Part shown: piece by piece, positions 36,849 through 42,755 of the stretch
Layout of the letters: every line of letters starts with the position of its first letter
How positions within the stretch are numbered: the stretch's first letter is position 1
Origin: Longimicrobiaceae bacterium
GTDB taxonomy: Bacteria; Gemmatimonadota; Gemmatimonadetes; Longimicrobiales; Longimicrobiaceae
DNA length: 42,755 nucleotides
Direction: 5' to 3'
Assembly: GCA_036375715.1 (NCBI GenBank)
Contig: DASVBS010000007.1
Location: 1-42,755, forward strand
Made by a program: the position numbers and the translations under genes
Notes under the pieces: generated by a model
Told to the model about the DNA's origin: nothing
Seen by the model: the letters and a program-made list of their open reading frames with translations, nothing else
The model's database searches: none

Positions 36849-37832
36849 ATGCTCGAGTGCCGGGTGTGCGGGGCGCGGGGGGAGCACGAGCGGTTCGTCG
36901 CCCGGGAGATGATGTTCGGGCGGCGAGACCCGTTCGAGTATTTCGCCTGCGGCTCCTGCGGATGCCTGCAGATCGTCGAGGTGCCGGCGGGCCTGAGCGC
37001 CCACTACCCGAGTGACTACTACTCCTTCGCGCGACCGCGCGAGGGGCGCGTGAAGCGGTTCCTGAAGCGGCGCCGCGCGGTCCACCTGCTGGAGGGGAGG
37101 TCGGCGATCGGGCGGGTGGCGGCGCGCTGGTTCGGCGTGCCGGATCTGTTCGCATGGATCGCCGTCACCGGCGTCCAGCCCGACGACGAGATCCTGGACG
37201 TGGGGTCGGGGGGCGGGCACCTCCTCCTGCAGCTACGCGACATCGGCTTCCGCCGGTTGACCGGGATCGACCCGTATCTCCGGACTGAAGCCGGGCCGGC
37301 GGAGGGGGTGCGGCTGCTGCGCCGGCGGGTCGAGGAGGTGGAGGGCGAGTTCGACCTGGTGATGATGCACCACGCCTTCGAGCACGTCCCCGATCCCCGG
37401 GATGTCCTCGCGCACGTGCGTCGCCTGCTCCGTCCGGGGGCGGTGGCGCTGATCCGCATCCCCCTGGCCGACTCGTGGGCGTGGGAGCATTACCGGACCG
37501 ACTGGGTGCAACTCGACGCCCCCCGTCACCTGTACCTGCACACCCGCCGGAGCATGGAGATCCTGGCGAACCAGGTGGGCCTGCGCCTGGAGCGGGTCAT
37601 ACACGACTCCACCGCCTTCCAGTTCTGGGGGAGCGAGCAGTACCGCCGCGACATCCCCCTGCGCGACCCCCGCTCCCACGCGGTGAACCCCCGCGCCTCC
37701 CTCTTCACCCGCGAGCAGATCCGCGAGTTCGAGCGCCGCGCCGGCGACCTGAATGCGGAGGGGAGGGGGGACCAAGCCGCCTTCTACCTCAGAAAGGCAC
37801 GAGGCGTGACGGGTGGCAATTTTGAATTTTGA
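36849..37832 (+). CDS. SAM-dependent methyltransferase with N-terminal zinc ribbon
   Basis: A 327-residue class I methyltransferase. C4/C7 and C34/C37 look like a zinc ribbon. Motif I is ILDVGSGGGH (115-124), and MMHHAFEHVPDPRDVLAHVRRLLRPGA is the motif around the catalytic pocket. Such proteins methylate sugars in polysaccharide clusters. The last four residues (NFEF) and the TGA stop are encoded by the AATTTTG heptamer array of repeat element 11. The original C-terminus may have been altered by the repeat. Confidence 0.85.
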   Translation: MLECRVCGARGEHERFVAREMMFGRRDPFEYFACGSCGCLQIVEVPAGLSAHYPSDYYSFARPREGRVKRFLKRRRAVHLLEGRSAIGRVAARWFGVPDLFAWIAVTGVQPDDEILDVGSGGGHLLLQLRDIGFRRLTGIDPYLRTEAGPAEGVRLLRRRVEEVEGEFDLVMMHHAFEHVPDPRDVLAHVRRLLRPGAVALIRIPLADSWAWEHYRTDWVQLDAPRHLYLHTRRSMEILANQVGLRLERVIHDSTAFQFWGSEQYRRDIPLRDPRSHAVNPRASLFTREQIREFERRAGDLNAEGRGDQAAFYLRKARGVTGGNFEF

Positions 37833-37983
37833 ATTTTGAATTGGGGGCTCCTGCTGGAATTACGAATTACGAATTACGAATTACGGGCTCAATTTACGCC
37901 GACCGCACGACCGACATCCGCCGGGGGCGAATTCAGAATTCAAAATTGCTGCTCTGGTAATTCGTAATTCGTAATTCGTAATT
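37819..37983. repeat. Heptamer repeat element 11, interleaved AATTTTG and AATTACG arms
   Basis: Order along the strand: AATTTTG array (37819-37842), AATTACG array (37859-37884), complement of the first (about 37929-37948), complement of the second (about 37958-37983). The two inverted repeats overlap instead of nesting. The left array overlaps the end of the methyltransferase gene. The right end stops 4 bases from the stop codon of the minus-strand barrel gene. The core between the arms is about 45 bases. Confidence 0.85.
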
Positions 37984-37986
37984 TTT

Positions 37987-39591
37987 CTATAACTCCGGCA
38001 GACGGCCCGGTCGGATAGTCAGGCGTAGCGTGTTGTTGTTCAGGTCCCAGGTGCCGGGTTCGCCGAGGCTGGTGGATTCGTTCTGGAACATGAAGTTGTA
38101 GCGGCGGGTGCGGGTGTACTCGAGCTCGAGCCAGGCGGGGCCGATGCGGGTGGCGCCGCGGAGGCCGCCGAAGAAGGAGACGTCGTGGTCCAGGGGGAAG
38201 GGCTCCTGGGTGAGGTAGTAGGCGTCGTTGTCCCAGCGGATGCGGCCGCCGAAGACCCCCAGCTGCCAGTCGTCGGCCAGGTAGTCGCCGGCGATCCACT
38301 GGCTGGAGGAGCCGGGCCCGATGGCGGCGCCCAGGATCTGGCCGCGCTGGGTGTAACCCTGGGGCACGTCCAGGCTGGTGTAGAAGCTGCCCGTGGGCCG
38401 GTGCCGGGTGGTGGTGCTCTGCTCCAGGTAGGTGATCTCGCCGTGCAGGCGCAGGAAGCCCGAACTGTCCGCCCGCACGGGGTGCACCCATTGCGCCCCC
38501 ACGGTATAACCCTGGGTGTGGTTGGGATTGACGAGGAAGTCGCGGAGCGAGGTGGTCATGCGATAGCGGGCCCACTCCCCGTACGCCTCGAACCCCGCGG
38601 CCGGGAAGATCCAGCGCCCGAAGGCGGAGAAGACCTGCTCCTCCTTCGACTCCGCGGGCATGATGGCGGAGAACATCTCCTGTGGGAAGTCGTCGAACGC
38701 GCGCAGGCGGCCGAACACGGTGCGGGCGAGCCCTACCGTGAGCCCTGGTTCCCCCGCCGGCCGGTAGGTGAAGGCGAGGCCGCTCAGGTGCCGGCGGCCG
38801 TTGTGGTTGATGGTGTCGAAGTACACCGACTCCTGCAGCACTCCCGCATTCCAGAGGATCTCGAAATCACCGATCGGGGTGGAGACAGGTGGGCCGGTGC
38901 GCACGAAGATCCGCGGCACCCCGGGGGCGTTGTTGCTCATCACGATGGCGTTGCGGACCCCGGGCCCCCACCACTGGTCGTCGCGCGCCCAGCCGAACCG
39001 CACCGGTCCCACCGACGCGGTCACGGTGAGCTGGCCGGGACCGAGCGCGGCGCGTTCCTCGTCGCCGAAGCGGGTGGGCATGTCCACCGAGATCGGCAGC
39101 GTCGCCCAGTGCCATCGCGCGCTGTATTGACTGCGGTCGGCCAGCGGATAGGGGACGAAGTCGAAGGGTCGGTTCTCTTCGTAGCGCAGCTCGGGGGCAA
39201 AGACCACCACCACCGGGCCAAAGGCCGCCCGGATCCCGCCGGTGAGGTGCAGGTTCGCCCCGCGCCCGGCCCAGAGCGCCCCGTCGTTGAAGGTATAGGG
39301 GATGTCTGAGTTCCAGACGCCCTTCAGATCGGGCAGCAGGAACTGGAGCCGGAAGGTCGGCACCGAGTCGTGCGGCAGCGCAGGGAGGAGCGTGCTGGTG
39401 GAGCGCAGCAGGTAGCCGTCGGTGGAGGCGCGGCCGAGGATCTGGGCCACGCGCAGTCGATCGTCGTAGAGGCCGAAAACACCGGGGAGCGGAAGCGTGC
39501 GCTCCACCTCGCCCGGCTGCTGCGCGGCGCCGTCCGCGGGGAGCAGCGCCGCGGCGAGGAGGAGAACGCTCAGATACGGACGGGAGATCAT
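37987..39591 (-). CDS. Wzi-like capsule-assembly outer-membrane protein (paralogue A)
   Basis: A 534-residue exported protein from the ATG at 39591, with signal peptide ISRPYLSVLLLAAALLPADGAAQ. The frame extends upstream, but the ATG at residue 1 of the signal peptide is the natural start. It has NSDIPYTFNDGALWAGRG, which matches the plus-strand neighbour's [18 protein letters not shown], and WWGPGVRNAIVMSNNAPGVP against [20 protein letters not shown]. Wzi-family proteins are outer-membrane barrels that anchor surface polysaccharide. The anchor role is inferred. Confidence 0.72.
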   Translation of the reverse strand: MISRPYLSVLLLAAALLPADGAAQQPGEVERTLPLPGVFGLYDDRLRVAQILGRASTDGYLLRSTSTLLPALPHDSVPTFRLQFLLPDLKGVWNSDIPYTFNDGALWAGRGANLHLTGGIRAAFGPVVVVFAPELRYEENRPFDFVPYPLADRSQYSARWHWATLPISVDMPTRFGDEERAALGPGQLTVTASVGPVRFGWARDDQWWGPGVRNAIVMSNNAPGVPRIFVRTGPPVSTPIGDFEILWNAGVLQESVYFDTINHNGRRHLSGLAFTYRPAGEPGLTVGLARTVFGRLRAFDDFPQEMFSAIMPAESKEEQVFSAFGRWIFPAAGFEAYGEWARYRMTTSLRDFLVNPNHTQGYTVGAQWVHPVRADSSGFLRLHGEITYLEQSTTTRHRPTGSFYTSLDVPQGYTQRGQILGAAIGPGSSSQWIAGDYLADDWQLGVFGGRIRWDNDAYYLTQEPFPLDHDVSFFGGLRGATRIGPAWLELEYTRTRRYNFMFQNESTSLGEPGTWDLNNNTLRLTIRPGRLPEL

Positions 39592-39721
39592 CGGTTCGTC
39601 GGCGTCGGCGGACGTGCTGGACGGTTCGAGCCGCACACGATAACCTCAGTGACCCCGCCCGTGCTACGGTCGCGGGCGGCCACGTAGGCCTCGGACCAGC
39701 CAATTTTCGTGAGGGAGCTGC

Positions 39722-41383
39722 GTGAGGAGATCGAGGACCGGGGGATCACCGAGGCGGATCGGCGTGTCGGGGGTTGCGCTCGCGGTGCTTCTCGGCGGTG
39801 TCGGGGAGGTCGCGGCGCAGACGACTGAAAGCTACGACGTGCGCGCCGAGGTATTCGCCGGCGGCGAGATCGAGCGGTACCTGCGGAACCTGCAGCTCGC
39901 CCGGGCGGCGAACTGGTACCCATGGACCGTGCGCGCCTTCTCCCCCGGCGAGGTGGAGGGCATGGCTCGTCCGGACTCGACGCACCCCTGGGGAGAGCGG
40001 TTCAGGATCACGGACGGGGAGAACGGGCTGGTGGAGTACGGGTGGGTGCGCCCGCGCGCCGGCGCGATCTTCAACTCCGCCTTCCCGTATGGTGGGAACG
40101 ACGGGGCGGTGTGGAGCGGGCGGGGAATCACCACCGCGGTCGAGGGGGGCGCCTGGGCGCGGGTGGGACCCCTGTCGCTGGTGCTCGCGCCGGTCGCGTT
40201 CATCGCCCAGAACCGGGAATTCGAATTGCACCCGGCCTCTCTGTCCGGTGAGAGACGCTTCAACGACGCGAGAGAGGGCGGGAGTGGAATCGACCTGCCG
40301 CAGCGCTTCGGCGAGGGGTCCTACTCACGCATTTCCCCGGGGCAGAGCACCGTGCGCCTGGACCTGGGGCCGGTCGCGGTTGCAGCGTCCACGGCGAACC
40401 AGTACTGGGGGCCGGCCGAGAGCAATCCCCTGATCCTCGGGAACAACGCCGAGGGCTATCCGCATTTCTTGCTGGGGACGAGCCGTCCCCTGAACGTGGG
40501 AATCGGGCTCGTGCACGGGCGCATGGTGTGGGGGAGGCTGGAGCAGTCCGACTACTCTCCGATGCCAGACCCGGATGCCTTGCGCTTCATGTCGGGATTC
40601 GTGGGACTCTTCCGTCCGCGTGGCGTGCCAGGCCTGGAGATCGGGATGAGCCGCTTCTTCCACTCGCCCTGGCCGGAGGGGGGCTTCTCGCTGGACGACT
40701 TCACCAAGCCGCTGGAGGGCTTCCTGAAGGTGAACGTCCGCGGCGACGAGGGGAGCACCGACAACTCCGACGCGGACAACCAGCTCGCGTCCGTCTTCAT
40801 GCGCTGGGCGCTGCCGCGCATCGGGTTCGAGGCCTATGCCGAGTACGCGCGCGAGGATCACAACTGGGACTTCCGCGACTTCATGCTCGAGCCGGATCAC
40901 GACGCGGCCTACCTGCTGGGCTTCCGGCGGGTATGGGCGGGCGACGGGCGGCATTGGACCGTGCTGCGCGGCGAGGTGATGAACGCCGAGGTCTCGCACC
41001 TCTTCCGGGTGCGCACCCAGACCCGCTTCTATCGGCACGGCCGGATGCGGCAGGGGCACACCTTCGAGGGGCAGATCCTCGGCTCGCAGCACGGCTACGG
41101 CGGCGCCGCCACCGAGTTGGCGGTGGATCGCTACGAGCCCTGGGGTCGCTGGACGCTCGCCTGGAACCGCGCGGTGTACGACCGGCGGGGAAGGTACTGG
41201 CAGGAAGGGCTCATCGAGCGCGACGCAGTGGACACGGGGCACGCCCTTCGCGCCGAGGCGCTCTGGTTCCACGGGGAGCTCGAGCTCTTCGGTCGCCTGG
41301 AGGGGCTGTACCGCCTCAACCACTACTTCGAGGACGACGACGTGAACCTTCACGCCGCGTTCGGGGTGACGTGGAGACCGTGA
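39722..41383 (+). CDS. Wzi-like capsule-assembly outer-membrane protein (paralogue B)
   Basis: A 553-residue exported protein starting at GTG, preceded by GAGGGAGCTGC. Signal peptide about 1-32 ([20 protein letters not shown]). The barrel region has the same motifs as the divergent neighbour, for example [25 protein letters not shown] against FEAYGEWARYRMTTSLRDFLVNPNH. The two are diverged paralogues in head-to-head arrangement. It overlaps rmlA by 4 bases, so it is cotranslated with rhamnose synthesis. Confidence 0.75.
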   Translation: MRRSRTGGSPRRIGVSGVALAVLLGGVGEVAAQTTESYDVRAEVFAGGEIERYLRNLQLARAANWYPWTVRAFSPGEVEGMARPDSTHPWGERFRITDGENGLVEYGWVRPRAGAIFNSAFPYGGNDGAVWSGRGITTAVEGGAWARVGPLSLVLAPVAFIAQNREFELHPASLSGERRFNDAREGGSGIDLPQRFGEGSYSRISPGQSTVRLDLGPVAVAASTANQYWGPAESNPLILGNNAEGYPHFLLGTSRPLNVGIGLVHGRMVWGRLEQSDYSPMPDPDALRFMSGFVGLFRPRGVPGLEIGMSRFFHSPWPEGGFSLDDFTKPLEGFLKVNVRGDEGSTDNSDADNQLASVFMRWALPRIGFEAYAEYAREDHNWDFRDFMLEPDHDAAYLLGFRRVWAGDGRHWTVLRGEVMNAEVSHLFRVRTQTRFYRHGRMRQGHTFEGQILGSQHGYGGAATELAVDRYEPWGRWTLAWNRAVYDRRGRYWQEGLIERDAVDTGHALRAEALWFHGELELFGRLEGLYRLNHYFEDDDVNLHAAFGVTWRP

Positions 41384-42285
41384 GCGGGAGCCAGCCGGCG
41401 CCGACGCGCCGGGGAATCATTCTGGCCGGAGGGAGCGGGACCCGGTTGTACCCGATCACCCGGGTGGTGAGCAAACAGCTCCTGCCGGTCTACGACAAGC
41501 CCATGGTGTACTACCCGCTCAGCGTGCTCATGCTGGCGGGAATCCGGGAGATCCTGGTGATCTCCACGCCCCAGGATCTGCCGCGCTTCGAGCAGCTCCT
41601 GGGCGATGGGACGCAGTGGGGGCTCGCCTTCTCCTACGCGGAGCAGCCGCGGCCGGAGGGGCTGGCGCAGGCCTTCCACATCGGCCGGGAGTTCGTGGGG
41701 AAGAGCCCGGTGACGCTGATCCTGGGGGACAACCTCTTCTACGGTCGGGGTCTGACGGACCTGTTGCGTATCGCGGCGGCGCAGACAGAGGGGGCCACCA
41801 TCTTCGGGTACCAGGTGAGCAACCCTGAGCGCTACGGAGTCGCCGAGGTGGACGCGGAGGGGCGGGTGATCTCCATCGAGGAGAAGCCGGAGCGGCCGCG
41901 CTCCGACTACGCGGTGACGGGGCTCTACTTCTACGACAACGACGTGCTGGAGATCGCGGCGGGGCTGAAGCCGTCGGCGCGCGGGGAGCTGGAGATCACC
42001 GACGTGAATCGCGAGTACCTGCGGCGCGGGGCGTTGCGGATGGAGATCTTCGGGCGGGGGATGGCCTGGCTGGATACCGGCACCCACGAGTCGCTGCACG
42101 AGGCGAGCAGCTTCATCGAGACCATCGAGAAGCGGCAGGGGCTCAAGGTGGCGTGCCCCGAGGAGATTGCCTTCCGGCTGGGGTGGATCGACGCCGAGCA
42201 GGTGCTGCGTCTGGCGCGGGCGATGAATACCAACAGCTACGGCCGCTATCTCGAGCGGCTGGTGCAGCGAGAGGCGAAGGGATGA
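41380..42285 (+). CDS. rmlA: Glucose-1-phosphate thymidylyltransferase
   Basis: A 301-residue RmlA that makes dTDP-glucose from dTTP and glucose-1-phosphate, the first step to dTDP-L-rhamnose. It has the signature GGSGTRLYP (17-25), [21 protein letters not shown], and [10 protein letters not shown] with the metal-binding aspartate. The start is GTG overlapping the previous stop (GTGA). Length is normal. It overlaps rmlC by 4 bases (ATGA). Confidence 0.96.
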   Translation: MSGSQPAPTRRGIILAGGSGTRLYPITRVVSKQLLPVYDKPMVYYPLSVLMLAGIREILVISTPQDLPRFEQLLGDGTQWGLAFSYAEQPRPEGLAQAFHIGREFVGKSPVTLILGDNLFYGRGLTDLLRIAAAQTEGATIFGYQVSNPERYGVAEVDAEGRVISIEEKPERPRSDYAVTGLYFYDNDVLEIAAGLKPSARGELEITDVNREYLRRGALRMEIFGRGMAWLDTGTHESLHEASSFIETIEKRQGLKVACPEEIAFRLGWIDAEQVLRLARAMNTNSYGRYLERLVQREAKG

Positions 42286-42755
42286 AGGTGACGGAGCTGG
42301 GTCTCCCGGGTGTGTTGCTGCTGGAGCCGCGCCTCTTCCGGGACGAGCGGGGCGCCTTCGTGGAGAGCTGGAGCGCGCGCCGCTTCGCCGCCGCGGGGTT
42401 GGGGGTGGAGTTCGTGCAGGACAACGTCTCGTGGTCCCGGCGGGGGGTGGTGCGCGGGCTGCACTACCAGCATCCCCACGGGCAGGCCAAGCTGATCTCC
42501 GTGCTGCGTGGAGAGGTCTGGGACGTGGTGGTGGACGTGCGGCGCGGCTCGCCGACCTTCGGCCAGTGGATCGGGGTGCCGCTCTCGGCGGAGAGCGGGC
42601 ATCAGCTCTTCATCCCGGAAGGATATGCGCACGGCTTCGCCGCGCTCTCCGAGGAGGCGATCTTCAGCTACAAGTGCAGCCGGTACTACGATCCGGCCAG
42701 CGAGTGGACGATCCGCTGGGACGACCCGGAGCTGAAGATCGACTGGCCGGTGGAG
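42282..42755 (+). CDS. rmlC: dTDP-4-dehydrorhamnose 3,5-epimerase (partial, runs off the window)
   Basis: The first 158 residues of RmlC, a cupin that epimerises the 4-keto sugar at C3 and C5. The catalytic His61 (RGLHYQ) and Tyr130 ([10 protein letters not shown]) have the expected positions, along with [10 protein letters not shown]. The frame is open to the right edge, so the last about 25 residues are missing. rmlB was not seen; it may lie beyond the edge. Confidence 0.95.
   Translation, partial: MKVTELGLPGVLLLEPRLFRDERGAFVESWSARRFAAAGLGVEFVQDNVSWSRRGVVRGLHYQHPHGQAKLISVLRGEVWDVVVDVRRGSPTFGQWIGVPLSAESGHQLFIPEGYAHGFAALSEEAIFSYKCSRYYDPASEWTIRWDDPELKIDWPVE

Noticed and set aside
35223-37220. 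A 665-codon open frame antisense to the flippase and methyltransferase
   Set aside because: Composition is typical of antisense shadow (His, Gln, Arg rich), and both sense genes are well supported.
38185-39309. A 374-codon plus-strand frame opposite the Wzi-like paralogue A
   Set aside because: The minus-strand protein has a signal peptide and shared motifs with its neighbour; the plus frame has neither.

Overview
The window is GC-rich bacterial chromosome, densely packed, with almost every gene on the plus strand. It opens with the last codons of tuf and runs through the S10-spc-alpha ribosomal protein superoperon in canonical order (rpsJ to rplQ, with secY, adk, map and rpoA), up to about 16.8 kb. 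rpmB follows on the opposite strand. From 17.6 kb to the right edge lies a surface-polysaccharide locus with two heme/tetrapyrrole genes embedded in it. No rRNA or tRNA gene, CRISPR array, transposase or integrase was seen. Gene content and protein style (Wzi-like barrels, GDP-rhamnose pathway, zinc-binding ribosomal proteins) would fit a Gemmatimonadota-like Gram-negative. That placement is an inference, not something the sequence proves.

Layout: 1-16825, translation and secretion genes, several overlapping or abutting (rplD/rplW, rplP/rpmC/rpsQ, rplN/rplX, rpsE/rpmD/rplO, adk/map). 16826-17540, terminators, rpmB on the minus strand and a divergent promoter pair. 17619-19581, gmd and rmd (GDP-D-rhamnose synthesis). 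19578-23817, a cobA-hemD fusion, an outer-membrane barrel protein and hemB. 23930-28640, rmlD, a membrane phosphoglycosyl transferase and two glycosyltransferases. 28790-37832, a Wzy-type assembly set: Wza-like export protein, Wzc-like co-polymerase with a degenerate kinase domain, a polymerase/ligase candidate, two glycosyltransferases, a flippase and a methyltransferase. 37987-41383, two divergent Wzi-like paralogues. 41380-end, rmlA and a truncated rmlC. The enzymes imply that both GDP-D-rhamnose and dTDP-L-rhamnose are made. rmlB is not in the window.

The most unusual feature is a family of at least eleven intergenic elements made of tandem 7-bp units in two inverted arms. Nine sit inside the ribosomal superoperon, usually starting within 4-30 bases of a stop codon. 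The heptamer differs between elements (TTATCCG, CTATCGG-like, AATTACG, AATTTTG) but is matched between the two arms of each element. Several share an inner core (GGGACCG / CGGTCCC-like). As RNA they would fold into long hairpins between ribosomal protein genes. One copy supplies the stop codon of a methyltransferase, and another supplies the leader of hemB.
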